A stretch of 64,000 bases of DNA from Cystobasidiopsis lactophilus (Eukaryota; Basidiomycota; Agaricostilbomycetes; Agaricostilbales; Chionosphaeraceae), in assembly GCA_001599975.1 (NCBI GenBank), contig BCIO01000002.1, forward strand, positions 3,297,883-3,361,882, given 5' to 3'. Shown here piece by piece: positions 23,839-37,800 of this stretch. Below the pieces are notes generated by a model. That model ran no database searches. It had not been told where the DNA came from and saw only the letters and a program-made list of their open reading frames with translations. Positions within the stretch are counted from its first letter, which is position 1. Each line of letters starts with the position of its first letter. Made by a program: the position numbers and the translations under genes.

Positions 23839-25541
23839 TTACGCTACAATCTGGCACTTGATCGACCCGCTCTTGATGTCCACCGCAGTGTGGAAGGCAT
23901 CCACAGCCTCTTCGAGCTTGAAGCGATGGGTGACCAAGGGTTTGAGGTCGACCAGGCCGCCGCTGACCAGACGAATAGCCTTGGGACATTGGCTGTCCTC
24001 GAGGTCAGACCATGAATCAAGATGTCCAAGGAAACTCACTTTGCGTAGCGGAACAAACACTTGACGTCGACCTCTCGCCCTGACATGACGTTGAAGGGAA
24101 GGCTCATCTGCGGCTTGGACGAGACGCCAATGATCATGCAGATGCCACCAAATTTGAGGGACTGGGGATCAAAAGTGAGCGGTGATTGGAGTGACAAGAG
24201 TAGGTAGGACCAACGAAAGCGGCGGTGTTGACGCTGGACTCGACGCCGGTGCAATCAATGGCGACGGCAAACTCGAGGCCGGCCGCCTCCTTGCACTTGA
24301 TGGCTTGCTGCTCGGCGGTGATCTTGGTGTCGACCAAAACGGTGATGACGGAGGGGAACATTTTCTTTGCAAAGTCGAGGCGCGACTGTGCAACGTCGGT
24401 GATGACAATGGGGGTGGCACCGGCAGCGCGCGCCGCGATGAGAGTGACCAGGCCAATGGCTTCGGGCTCTCTGTGAGTCTTTTGATGGACTTGCAAAAGG
24501 GAAAAACGTACGTCCAGCGCCGCAAATTAAGAGTGGGTCGGCGAGCTTGAGCCCAGCCCTCTCGACACCGGCAAGTGCAACCGAGAGAGGCTCGCAGAGC
24601 GATCCCTCTTCAAATGAAACGTTGTCAGGCAGCTTGTGCACCCAGTTGGCAGGGTGCAAATGGAAGCGCGACAAGGTGCCATGGTAAGGAGCTGCTCCGA
24701 GAGTTTTGAACGGCAGATAAAACGAGCGAAGGGAAGACCTTACGAGTCGAGAAGAAGACAACATCAGGGCATGCATTGTATTTGCCAGTCAAGCAGAGCT
24801 CGCAGCCGCCGCACGGGACGCCAGCCTCGATTGCCACTCGGTCGCCGACCTTGACGTTGGTGACTCCGCTGCCAACCTCGTAGATCTCGCCAGAGCTTTC
24901 GTGACCAGCTCCGCATTCATCGGTGACGACCATGTCGCCAATGACCTGCAAAGAGAACATGATTTCACAACGGATTCGTCGAAATACAGAACGAGCGCAC
25001 GCCATGTTCTACAAGTAAAGCTGAGCTCTAGCTCGACAAGTGGCAAGAGGAAAACATACTCCAGAAGTGACAGTCTGAGCCGCAGATACCAGTAGCTTTC
25101 ACTGCGACCAGATACTCAGCTGTGCATGCCAGACCAACGAGATGCGTAATGACCCTTTTAACAGCACTCTTTAGCCCCGCATCGATTTGCGCCACAAATT
25201 GGGCACAGCAACCTACTCGAATGACAACCTGACCAGGGCCAGCTGTGGGCATGGGTTTCTTCACCAGGTGGATTTCGTGCGCCGGCTGAAAAGCAATAAC
25301 GCCAGCCGTTAACACATTGCGCAAGCGGCGCTCAGGAGCTGGAATCTCGCACATTGTAAAAGCAAGCAATCTAGTCCTTCAACCTCAGAACAGCAGGTCA
25401 CAAATGGGTAACGAAAGAAGCAAAGCAAACATTGTCATCGGGCTTAATGGCTGCAATCTCCTCCTTGCTCAAGACCTTGAACTCGGGGCTTTGCAGGATC
25501 TTGGTCGGATCGTAGTGCTCTTGGGCGGCGTGGGCAACCAT
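23839..25541 (-). CDS. L-arabinitol 4-dehydrogenase-like zinc polyol dehydrogenase
   Basis: Nine exons total 401 residues: 25431-25541, 25217-25345, 25060-25114, 25001-25008, 24744-24945, 24512-24691, 24215-24459, 24040-24161, 23839-23992. It is a medium-chain zinc dehydrogenase that oxidises a sugar alcohol with NAD. Catalytic zinc region: [14 protein letters not shown] and GAGHES; structural zinc cysteines: [19 protein letters not shown]. The cofactor fold shows [19 protein letters not shown]. The C terminus ([29 protein letters not shown]) is closest to fungal L-arabinitol 4-dehydrogenase; xylitol or sorbitol dehydrogenase is the alternative. Exon 4 is just 8 bases (AACATGGC) and supplies K-H-G of FWKHG. 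The N-terminal extension ([20 protein letters not shown]) is longer than in the ascomycete enzyme as I recall it. Divergent from TOM1. Confidence 0.9.
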
Positions 25542-25812
25542 TTTGGGCAAAGTACGATGGTCGAGAGCAAAAGAGGAAAGTCGAAGAGCTGAGCGCCGTA
25601 GCGACAGGCGACCCGAGTCGGGGCAACGTTTTGCGTTGCAGCTGAAGGCCAGACCGTGCAGAGAAAGCACGTATGTACAGTTGTTAGACACGCAGGGGAG
25701 CCGGGGGATTTGCCACCAGCAGAGCGAGCCAAGCGTGACGAAGCTTGAAGGCAGGCGAAGCGCAAAGTCCTCTCTGTGCTTGTAACAACGACGCTTCGAT
25801 GACGATCCCGCG
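25542..25812. promoter_or_regulatory. Divergent promoter region, polyol dehydrogenase and TOM1
   Basis: 271 bases separate the two divergent start codons, so both promoters must lie here or overlap the 5' ends. I see no certain TATA box or named operator. Confidence 0.4.
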
Positions 25813-28800
25813 ATGCGTATAAAGAAGACTGTTGTCAAGCGGACGAACTGTGTAAGCCAGCATTGAGAGCAGCGCCAGCAGCAGCGAGCTGACGCAGCAA
25901 GTCCAAAGCCTCCGGCCGTGCTGGCGTTGATCTCCAGGCTGGAGGAGGCACCGACCGACTATGACCTGTCGCCCATCCTCGAGGGCGCCATGGACTGGAA
26001 CGCCCCGCGCACGGATCTGCACCACTGGATCAAAGTCCTGAACCGGTTTGACAAGATTCTGGAGGACGCCTGCCGAGACTACAACCTCTCCGAGGGGCTG
26101 CCCCAGTTCAATGAGTTCACGCCCAAGACCAAGCGCCTGCTCTTGGCCGTGCTCAGGTTCATCACCGTCCTGCTGGAGCACGCCACCAACAAAAAGACCT
26201 TCACCTCCTACGATGTGCGTTTCTTCGCTCTTTGTTATGTGGAAGGCGTCTGTGCTCACTTGGCCCGAACCTGCCTGCCACAGCGCTTCAACGACCTCTT
26301 CCTGACAAGAGACTTGGATGTGCTGGAGGCCACGCTCAGGGCTGCGTTGCGCCCGGCCATGATCTACAAGAGGACCGACGCCGTCGCCCAGGAGCGGCTC
26401 TTGGCCTTGGCCCAGGGCTGGAAGACCAAGGAGCATGGGTTAGACATGGTGGACTTGGTCCAGGACGACATCGAGATCCCTGCCGAGCTACTGACCGTCA
26501 AGTTTGAGTACTACCGCCAAGTCACTCTGCCCTCGCCCGCCCCGGCTGCTGTGCCGGCTGCTGCAACAGCCACGGCCACTCCCGCCAGGCCGGCCGAATC
26601 CACCTCCGCCACACCTGGCAACCCGCCAGAGGCCAAGGAGACCGCCGAGGGCCTCCACAACATCGAGGTCGGCAACGTCGCTTCCTCGCACCTGTCCCTC
26701 TTCGACATTTACGCCGACGCCGCCGAATCCAACAAGATCCCGCCCAACGTCCGCCTGTCTCTTTTGCACAAGATCCGCATCGCCGCCGCCCTGCCCTCGC
26801 CCGTCGACCGGCGCCGGCTGCTCATCCTGCGGCTCTTGGCCATCGCCATCCTCGTCTCAGCCGGCTCAGAGTCTTCGCTTTTGGCCAAGCTGTTTGTTCT
26901 CGAGCCAGAGCTCATCCCTCGCATCGCCGACCTCATCCACCCGGACCGAGTCGTGCCCATCAGCGTGCGGACGGCAGCCTTGTATGCCCTCGAGGGTCTC
27001 TTGCGGATCCGCTCCAAGAATTCGGAAGTCATGAGCGCGGTCAATGTGTCCATCAACCACGGCATCCTCCTCGGCATCGTGCGCAAGATGGTCGCCGACC
27101 TCGCCAGCGACAACTCGACCTTCACGCTCGAGTTCGTCGACGCCCTCTTCGCCTTCATCACCTCCATCCAGTCCGACTCGTTTGGGGGCACCATGCTCAT
27201 CAACGCCGGCTTGATGCCGCTCCTGATCGAGCTGGTCAAGAACTCGAAACCGGAGCACGTCCGAGTCGTGGCCCGAGCGGTGGCCAGCATCGACACCATG
27301 AGCTACGGCTACCAACCCGCTTCCACCTCCTTTTTGACGCACCGCGGCATGACTGTGTTTGTCGACCGGGTCAAGGACAGCGTCGATAATGCGGTGGCCA
27401 AGCCGGCGAAACCGGAAGGCACGGACGCCGCCACCATGCCCATCCCAGAAGCTTCCCTGCTGAAAGCTCTGCTGCGTGCCATCGTTCGCACCATGACCAG
27501 CTCAGGCACCCAGGGCGAAGGCTTGCGCAACCTCATCGACTCGACCCTGCCCCACTCGCTCAAGTCGGTCATGCAGCACCGCAAGATCTTTGGCCCGCAG
27601 ATCTACGCCCTCGCCCTCAACATCATGACCACCTTCATCCACAATGAACCCACCTCCTTGGGCGTGTTGCAAGAGCAGGGTCTGCCGGAGGCTTTCTACG
27701 ACAGCGTGGAGGACGATGTGGACGCCTCGATCGATGTCTTCCAGGCCATCCCCAACACCATCGGCGCGCTTTGCTTGAATGAGGCCGGCATCGCCGCTTT
27801 CCAAAAGCGAAACATCATCCCCCGCTTCTTCAGCTTCTTCACCTCGGAAAAGCACGCCAAGATGCTGCATGACCGCGAAAACGCGTCCATGATTGGCGCC
27901 TCGGTCGACGAGCTCATCCGCCACCACCCCACGCTCAAGGACGGCGTTATGTCGGCCGTCGAAACTGTGCTATCGACCATTTTGGAGCTCAGCAAGACCT
28001 ACGTTGCGCCGGAAAAGTCGGTCGAGACCCTCATTCTGGTTTCCGCCACAGCGCAGCAGGCGCCCACTGAGGCGGAGGCAGCTGCGGCCGAACCTTCAGC
28101 AGCGACAGAGCAGCCTCCAGTCGCTGAGCAAGACGTGAATATGGAGGATGCGCCCGCCGCTAGAGCCGCAACTGACGCCGCCGCGCCGGCTGCCGACATC
28201 GCTGGACCTGGTCGAGAATTTGCCTCGATGACCTCTCGCAAGGAGAGGGACAAGGACAACTTACTTTTGACGTATTTCGACTCGCTGGGCCGGGTGCGTT
28301 TTTGGTTCGATATGGCGACTGGGCCCAGAACTCACTTTCCCCTCGGTTCCAGTTCTTGGAGGGCTTGTTGGCAAATCAATACCACAGCCGAGAGTTCGTG
28401 AAGACCAAGTCCATGGAGCTCATTTGCGAAATTTTGGCCCGGCCGTTCATCCCGGCCGATTTCAACACCACCGCAGTCGCTATGTCCATCTCAGGCCTGT
28501 TCAAAACCATTGGCGAGAGCTCGGCAGCGCCGGTCTTAAGCGTTCTGGTCAAGCACGTCCGCGTGGCCATCGCCAAGACGAATCCGATTTGGGCAACTGC
28601 CGGCGAGGGCGATTCGACCACTGGTCTTTACGAGCTGCTGTCGCCGTCCAGTGCGTAATTCGGACTCTTTCGATTTTGCTTCATTAACCTGTTTCAATTC
28701 AGATGAGAGCGAGCTGGAGCAGGCGAATGCCCGCCTACGCGATCTGGTTTACTTCGAGATCATGACTGGCATGATTCAGTCTGTCTTCCCGCACCTGGCG

Positions 28801-31800
28801 TACTCGCACAGTAGAGGCATCGTCACCGCTGCCCTCAAAGCTATCAACAGCACGCCTGCCGAGGTCGAAGGCGAACCGGCGCCAGAGAACACACTCGTTT
28901 TGCTGGGCCGCATCCACCGGCACTGCATGAAGGAGAACGTCCAGCTCAAGCTGCTCTTCCAAGATAGCAAAGAAACACCTGCGCACGCGCGATCCCTTCT
29001 TGCCGCCGGCGTTCTGCCAAGCCCCAGCATCCCCCTCGAGCCTTCGACACTATCAGCTGCCCCGGCTCCCAAAGCTGGAGCTTCGCCCGAGTCGCCCAAG
29101 CTCGGCGCACCGCCTCCCAGCCCGCACAACTGGCGAATCGTGCGCAACGTGTTGACCATCGCCTTCACATCGCTAGAGCAGCTTTTCGCGGGCATCATTG
29201 CGCGCCCGCCGCCCCGCCGAACTCCTGATTCGGCGCATCGCCAGGAGGCTACTTCCGTCGCGCGTGTGTTGGCTGGCGTGATGTCGGACTACCTAGACTG
29301 CTCCTTCACCGAGAAAAACATGGTTGTTGACACAGCCTATGCAACTTTCGCAATTCGCACGGTAACAAACCTGCTCTCCCGAGGTAAAGTTAGATCATGC
29401 CTCTAGGTTGGAAAATACTGAATAGCGCTTCCACAGAGAAATGGTGCGCTTCCGCTCGAGCGTCGCTTGGCGTCAATTTCGAAGAATTGGGCGGCTTGGA
29501 CAAGCTGGTCAAGCTTTTCACCCAGGCTTTCGACTTGGCCCAAAGCGCGTCTTCCACCATTTCTGATTCTGACCCAGAACCGCCTTTGAAGATGCTGCAA
29601 GCGTTTGGCGGCATGCGCATCGCCCTCGACCTACTGCAAAAGCTGTCCGGGCACAAGGTCGCCGACACGGGTCTGGCTAACAGCACGACCAACTTCAGCA
29701 CCGATCGTACCAATCCAGAGTATGTCGACATTCCGGCGTTTGTGATTCGCTGCCGGGCCAAAATGTTCGACGCCCTCGCGGACACTTGGAAAAGCAACGT
29801 TCTCAAATATGCGCCTCCGAACGTCGTCCGCTTGCTGTTCCGCGCTTTGGTCAACATCTTGTCTGCCGAAGGTGAAGACTCGAGCGCCATCGCGACCGAT
29901 GCCGCCGCTCCCGGGGCAACCCGATACAGCGGCATCGCCAGCATGTTTGGGCGTCGGACCGTGCCTCGAGCGCCGCCCTCGGACGAGCTGATCCAACAGC
30001 TCATGGATATGGGCTTCTCCAGAGCCGCATCGTCGACTGCCCTTCGGCGCACGAACAATGACCTCAGTGTGGCGACCGAATGGTTGCTGGGCAACCCGAA
30101 CATTGTCTACCTCGAAGACGACGATGCGGACTCAGTGGCGCCTGCTGCTCCAACCAACCCGGGAATGGATGTCGACAACTCTGAAGGGTCGGCGGCGACG
30201 ACGGGCGCGGAGCCAGAACAGGGAGCGACGAAGAGTAGTGCCGAAGAGCTCAAGGCGCAGCTGGACGACAAGCGGAAGCAATTGAAGGCCGACTTCTTCG
30301 AACAAGCGTTGAACTTGATCGGAACGTACAAGCAACTCATTTTCGACCTCAAGAACGCCGGCAGCCTGCTATTGTCGGCTAATGGCTCGGCCAGCAGTGG
30401 TTCCGATGCTGTCCTCCAACCCCTCCTGCAGCGTCTACAAGCCAAGGATCTCTCTCAGTCCGACAAAAGCAGCCAAGACCAGCTCACCAGCGAAGTGCAG
30501 TTCCTGGCGCTTCTCATCGTCGACCCCATGTTTCGAGAGCAGGTCAAAGCCCGGGCGATGGAGATCGCAGATCTCTTGCGTGTTTTCTTGACCGAATTCA
30601 GCACCAAGTCGGCTGAAGGTGCGACGCTGCCTCTGCCAGAGTGGCTCCCCTCTGTGCTGCTGGCTGTTGAAAGCCTTCTCACGCTGGCCGACGCACCGGC
30701 GGTCACGCCCGTCAAAGAGCCGCTTACCGGAGAGCTCGACGTCAACACGTTGCTCCTGGGGCCAGATTATGTCGACCTGCGCAAGGAAGCCTTCTCCGCT
30801 TGCGGTGCTTGCATCCGCGTCAGCCTCAAGGGCAACGAGATCATTTCCGTTCTACGCTGCCTCTTGCTGCTAACAAAGCAGGTCAGCTTCGCTCAAGAGT
30901 TCATGCAAGCTGGCGGGCTGCCCCTCCTTATCGGTCAAGTGCTGGCCAAGGAGCGCGGCAGCGAGAGCCACCACGTCCAAGAGCTGGCCATGATGATCGT
31001 ACGCCACCTGGTCGAAACGCCAGCCTTGCTTCGCGAGGTCATGCTCGAGAGCATCAACGACTTGTTCCACAAGCAGCGCGGCCGTAGTGTCGATGTCGAC
31101 AGCTTTCTCCACAGCCTCAAGACCGTGGCTCTTCGCGACACCAAAGTCTTTCTCTCGGTGTTGAATCAAGAAGCCGAAGTCGTCAAAGCCTCCCACTCGC
31201 TCTCATCTTGGGCCATCTGCAAGAAGGCAAAGCCTGTGCCTCCGGCGGCCGAAGAGTCCACGCCCGCTTCAGCGCCTGCCAACGTCATGGAGGTGGACAA
31301 GCAGGCGACCAGCCCCCCGGAAGAAGACGGTCAAGTCACCGCGGTTGTGCACTATCTGATGCAAGAGCTTGTCGCCCTTGAAAAGCGTGGCATCAAGTGG
31401 TCGACCAAGGTCGGTGTGCCGACAGTCCCAAGCACACCGACAAAGCAAATAACGCTAGCACCGTCTGCTGCTGGAGCAAACTCAACGGCAACTGCGGCCG
31501 AGCCGGTGCCCGTAGAGCAGCCGGCCGCCGAGACAGAGCTGGAGCGCTACACCAGTCAGCTCGACCAAGCGCGCTTTCTCATGGCTATCCTCTCAGAGCT
31601 CCTATTCTCCTTTATCGACTGCAAGGCGGCCTTCTGCACGTACCAAGGCGACAGTTCAGCATTTTTCAAGTTTCTTTTTGAAGAGCTGGTGCCCAGCAAC
31701 TACCTTTCAGCCGAGAAACGCCAACCGTCCCTCTACAAGAGCCTACGCATCTCGGAATGGAGCATTCTTCTACTCGTTGCCTTTTGCTCCGACCTCAAGA

Positions 31801-34800
31801 CGCCGGCAACGCCGGCAGCCGACCAGCTGGCGCCCCTAGAGCCTCAGCCGCCATCCGCTCGTCTAATCGAGCTTCGCCGGGTCATGCTGAGGGCGGTCGC
31901 TCTGGCTGTCGACAACGCCACTGGCTCGCCGGAGCCGACTGCCATCCGATACGGGCGTCTTTGCGGTTTGGGCGACTTGTGCTTGGCCCTTCTGATGCCG
32001 CCGACCACAGCTCAGTCCACCTCGCGCCGCTCCAAGCCGTCTGAGGAGTACTTTGAAGGCATTGCCAAGTTGATGGTGGAGGAGAACCTGGCCGTGTCAC
32101 TTGCGGGCGCCTTAGCCGAGGTGGACCTGAACTTCCCGACCGTCAAGTCTGTCGTCAATCGCCTGCTCCGCCCCCTGCAGTGCATGTCTAAAGTCGCCAA
32201 GGCCCAAGGCAAGGCCGCTCTACAACAAGCCAGCGTCCTTGATGTCGCAGCTGACCTCTCGCAATCCGAGTCGGAGGGCAGCGAGGACGACGCAATGAGC
32301 GTGGAGTCGGATCAGGCAGGCAACGAGGCGCAAGAGGACATCTATCGCAGCTCGGCCCTAGGAATGTACGAAGGCGAGCTCGAAGGGCACCAAGATGCCA
32401 ACGCCCACGTGGACGAAGACGACGACATGGACGACGACGAAGACGACATGGACCGCGACGACCTCATGGATCTCGACGACGCGGCCGCCGTTCCCTCTGA
32501 TCAAAGCGACATGAGCGACGACTACTCTGCCATCGACGACGAGATGGGAGATGGCGAAGGCGACGACAGCTCTTCTGAAGGCGGCAGCTCGCACGGCAGC
32601 CATCCATCCGAAGAGATACTTGGCGAAGACGTACGGCTATTCTGCCCCTTTTCATCGTTCCATTGGATCTAAATAGGCATGGTCAGGACGGCGACGCTGC
32701 CACCGGTGCGCGAATGGACGCCATGCTCGCAGAAATGGACGCCGCTACAGGTCCTATGCCTGCGTTCGAATGGATGCCTGACGCTATAGATGGCGGCGAT
32801 GGAGATGCTCACGCCGGTGGCGACGCTTTGGGCGACATTATCGACCTGGAATCTGGTGACGAAGACGATGACGATTCGATCAGCGACGAAGAAGTCGATA
32901 TCCAAGACGGCGGGGACGACGATCGCGAAGATGCAGGAGACGCCGCCGCGCGCGAAGTCTTTCAGCTTGAAGACGGTCTAGACGAGGACTTGGCCGAGAG
33001 CGACATTGATCAAGGCGACGAGGACAATATGGCGCTGCCGAACGCGCTAGAAGCTCTTCTAGGTGCTGAAGATGGCGATGACGACTTTGATGATGTTGGT
33101 GCCCCCGCCGAGGCTGCACAGAGGCAGGACGAAAGATCTCAGATGTTTGGACGTCGTGCACAACAGCAAATGGATCCCACCATGCTGAACCCTATAGCGA
33201 GGGCTCTCAACGCAGGCAGCCGTGGTAAGCCTCTTTATTTCAATCGCAGTGGAATGTTCTGCGGCTGATGTGTCCAACGTGATTGAAGGTTTACCGGCTG
33301 GGGGTGTCGACTTCGGTTGGTTCCTTCTGATGGAAAGAGCTCCAGTCTCCAAGTCTAACAGCGATGTTCAACACAGATCAAGGCCATCGAGAGCCACGAC
33401 CTCTCCTTGTAGCTGGGCCAGGTCAAGCCGCTCGCGAAATGGCTCCGCATCCTCTCCTCGTTGACAGCGATCAAGCACGCGATCTCGACAGCTTCATGAA
33501 CAGTCTCACAACGCCACTCGCTGCTCATCCTCGAGCCATGGGTCTGCCTTTCATTGACATGAGGGCGCCTGGTGGGCCAGGCGCTTTCGGAGGCGCCCTT
33601 GACCACATCCTGCAGACGCTCGGCGAGCAGCTGGGCGAGAACGCATTTCAACTGTTTGAGCACGCACTCAACACTGTCGGCGCTGCTGGTACACACGCTG
33701 GGCAGCAATTCCAGCTGGTCACGCCAGACGGTCAAGTCGCCGCTTCGATCCAGCTGACTGGCGACGGGCCTTTTCGAGGTCACCACCATGGCCTCGGACG
33801 CCGCTCTGGGCGGACATATCCTATCGGCGGTTTCCCCAGCATCCCACGACCTTCCAGCTCGTCTTTGGGCTTTGCTCGTGCACGCTCCAGCTTGACGCCC
33901 ACGCAAACCTTGCTACGCTGGGACCAAGAAATTCGAGCTGTACAGGGGTGCGCTCCGCTTAACGATCGCCTGGCTTGGCTGTCCGGCACGACCGTTCGCA
34001 GCTTGCACCTCAGACAGCCCGATCCCGAACCGCCTGCTCCAGTGGAAGAACCTGCCGCCGTGGCCACCACAGAGTCAGCGATCGCCGGATTGCCTGCGCC
34101 GACCGAGCCCACTCAGCCCGTCGAAGAAGCTGCCCAAGCGATGGAAGGTGTCAGCATGTCGGACCCCTTGGCTGAAGTTATGGCTTTGGCACGCACCTTG
34201 GCTGGCGACTTCTCTGCAGTCACCAATCCACCGCCTCCTGCGACCACATCAGCTGTGGATACCCCACCTGTCGCTGCAGAAGCGCGACCGCCCGCTCCCA
34301 CTCCCGCCAATGCTTCAGGCTCGATGGACATTGACGAGCAGCCGCAGCCTTCCGAGGCTGCCGCACCTGCCTCATCTGAAGACGCGCCGGCACCAGAAGC
34401 ACCCGAAGCAGTTCCAGCAGCCGGCTCGTCGGACGCCCAGCCTGCGGCAGACGCACCGCGCGTCACAATCACGATCCACGGCAACCCAGTCGATATCACC
34501 GACACCGGCATCGATCCCACCTTCCTAGAAGCTCTTCCAGACGATATGCGGGAAGAGGTATTGAACCAGCACTTCAGAGAGATCAGGGCCGCCACCCGCA
34601 GCCGAAATGCCAACGCCAGACAGTCCGACCCGCCGGCCAACATCAGCTCCGAGTTCTTGGATGCTCTGCCGCCCGAACTCCGTGCTGAAGTCATCGAGCA
34701 GGAGCGCTCTGCTCAGGGACAAGCGCCCGCTGGCGACGACGAGCCGGGCGGACCCATTGACATGGACCCTGCCACTTTCCTCGCCACACTGGACAACGAC

Positions 34801-37800
34801 CCCGAGCTGCGCCGCGAGGTTTTGATGCAGAGCTTGGCAGAAGGTGGCCAGCAATTCCTCGCATCGTTGCCGGCCAATCTGTTGGCGGAAGTCGACGCTT
34901 TGCGTGAGAGCCTGTCCCGCCGCGCACCGTTCAGCGCCGCCCGCCGCTCTTTCCCGACCGCACGAACCGCCCATCGGGCAGATCCTTCTGCTCTCAGGCC
35001 CCAAGTGCCGCCGCGCGAAGCGACCCAACTTCTCGACCGCGCCGGCATCGCCACTCTGGTCCGCCTGCTCTTCTTTCCCCAGCAGATCGAGCGATCTGTC
35101 TTGCTCTCTCTGCTCCTCAATCTTTGCGACCACAACAAGTCTCGCGTCGAGATTGTCAACTACCTTTTGGCAGTCCTGCAAGACGGCACGAAGGACACCT
35201 TGGCTGTCGATCGCACCTTTTCACAAATGTCGGCTAAGGCATCGAAGATGGCCACTCCCCGCCTCTCCCGGAAAACCAGCAAAGGGCCAGAAAGCAGCGT
35301 GGCTCGGGACACAGGCCTTTCGCTGGCGCACGTGCCCGGCGAGAATGTGCCCAATCTGGTCGCTCAGCGCTGCTTAGAGGCGCTTGCCAAGCTCGTCTTT
35401 GGCAACCCCGCTGTCGCCCACTATTTCCTCATCGAGCAGGACTCGTCTAGCAGTCTCAATCGAAAGGTGGCAAGAAAGCCAATCTCGTCGACCAGCAAGG
35501 GCAAGGAACGGGCTCAGCCTACCACCATCCTTCCGTTGTCCATTCTCTTTTCATTACTCGACCGGTCGCCTCTGCTCGGTGTCAGCACCATCATGGATTC
35601 TTTGACGGCTCTTCTCGCCACCATCGCCAAGCCTCTTGCTGTGCTGGTCGTCCAGGAAGAGAAGAAGGAGAACATTACGGAAGCTGCAGCCTCGTCAGAC
35701 ATACCGGTTCCAGCCCCAGGTTCGTTTGCAGATGCCCTTAATGAAGCCCAATTAAGTCTAGAACCAGCTGCCATCCCACCCACAGCTGAGCCAGAAGCGG
35801 CCCCGACAGCAGAAGGCGCTGCGCCGCAGCTAGCTGATGGAGCTGCAGATCCCAAGCCAGCCGAGGCTGACAAGACGCCCCCGAAAGACGAAAAGAGCGC
35901 GTTTGAAGAGTATTTGCGCGGCCACCCACCATCGCTGTCGCCTGCGATGCTCAAGCTCGTCGTCAACATCTTGGACGGCAACGAGGTCTCCAGCAAAACC
36001 TTTACTCATACCTTGGCGCTCATGCAGTACCTGTCTTGCCTGCCCGGTGCCAGAGAAGTTATTGCCGAAGAGCTTACCAACCGCACTCGCCAGCATGGGG
36101 TTGCTGTCTTGCCCGACCTGCAAGCCCTCTCCAAGGCTCTTGCTCCGGCCACACAGCAATCCGACATTCCTGTTTCCATCCTCTCCCGCTTTTCCTCGGC
36201 GTCCAGCTTACAGGCCAAGCTCCTGCGTGTGCTGAAGACCATCGATTACATCCACTCGCACCGCGTGAGCGGCAAAGGCATTCCCAAGCCAACAGAAGAA
36301 GAGGTGGCCAAGCAGAAGGAGGTCGTCAGCAGCATCTTCCTGTCGTTCGACTTTGAAGACCTGTGGAACGAGCTCAGCGCGTGTCTGGCTTGCGTCGAGG
36401 CCAACGACAGCCTGCAGCATGTTGGCACCGTCCTCTTGCCAACCATTGAAGCCTTTATGGTCGTCTCGAAGTACGTGACCAAACCGTCGGCGACCAAGGC
36501 CATTGCGGCTCTGCCGACATCCCCGTCTGCGACTGTTGGCTCGCCAAACGAGCAGGAAAAGGCCGAAAACTCATTCTTCTCCTTCACGCGCAAGCATCGC
36601 AAGCTGCTCAACATGATGGTCCGTAACAACCCGTCCCTCATGTCTGGCAGCTTCAGCATTCTCGTTCACAACCCGGCAGTCTTGGAGTTCGAAAACAAGC
36701 GCAACTACTTCATCCAGCAGCTCCACAAGCGTAAGCACGGCGAAAGGCGCGAGCACTACGGCACTCTTCCCGTCAACGTGAGGCGCCAATACGTCTTCGA
36801 AGACTCGTTCCAGTCGTTGGGCCCAGCCCGGCGCACGCCGGATCAGATCAAGTACGGCAAACTCAGCGTGCGATGTGAGCAGCTTTTCTTTATGCCTCTC
36901 GATTCTAGGTTCTGAGGGCTCTTTCGTGCTGCAGTCTACGACGAAGAAGGTGTTGATGCGGGCGGAGTGACGCGCGAGTGGTACTCAACGCTCGCCAGGT
37001 CGATCTTCAACCCCGGCTACGCGCTCTTCCAGCCCAGTTCGTCGGACCAGCTAGTCTATCAACCCAATCCCCAGTCCTACGTCAACGTGAGGGTCCTCTC
37101 ATCTTGATTTCCAGAGTTTGGACGCTTAGTTTTTGATGCAGCCTGACCATTTGCCGTTCTTCACCTTTGTCGGGCGCATCATCGGCAAGTCGGTCTACGA
37201 CGGTCGGTTGCTGGAGGCCTACTTCACCAAGGCCTTCTACAAGCACTTGCTGGGCATGCCGGTCGACTTGCGCGACTTGGAGAGCGTCGACCCGGACAAC
37301 TACCGCAGTCTGGTCTGGATGCTTGAAAACCCGATCGTGCGTTGCCCTTTGCTTCCCCGTTGCCATGAACCCAAGCTCAGTCGTATCCACAGGAGGGTGT
37401 GCTGGACCTGACGTTCAGCGTGGAGGCGGACGAGTGGGGTGTGACCAAGGTGGTCGACCTCAAGCCCGGTGGAAGGGACATCGTGGTGACGGACGAGAAC
37501 AAGAAGGAATACGTGGACCTGGTGACCAAGCACCGCCTGACCGACTCGATCCAAGAGCAGATCCAAGCCTTTGTCTCTGGCTTCACCTCAATCGTGCCGG
37601 CCGAGCTGGTTTCCATCTTCAACGCTTACGAGCTCCAGCTGCTCATTTCGGGGTACGTCCATCTCTCCATTTCATCCAAAGATCTCTGAGTTGATTGAAT
37701 GACCTGCAGCATGCCTGACATTGACGTCGACGAGTGGCGCGCCAACACGGACTTGCACGGCTTTTCGTCCACCTCTTCCCCGGTCATCTGGTTCTGGCGC

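Noticed and set aside
23290-24015. 241-codon plus-strand open frame
   Set aside because: Its second half is antisense to the conserved C terminus of the polyol dehydrogenase and its first half antisense to the orphan gene; no family features.
32397-32600. Repeat of GAC/GAY-rich triplets as a possible microsatellite element
   Set aside because: It codes the acidic stretch expected in Tom1/HUWE1 proteins and is imperfect; not an independent repeat.
34113-34694. 193-codon minus-strand open frame
   Set aside because: Antisense to the Ala/Pro-rich and UBM region of TOM1.
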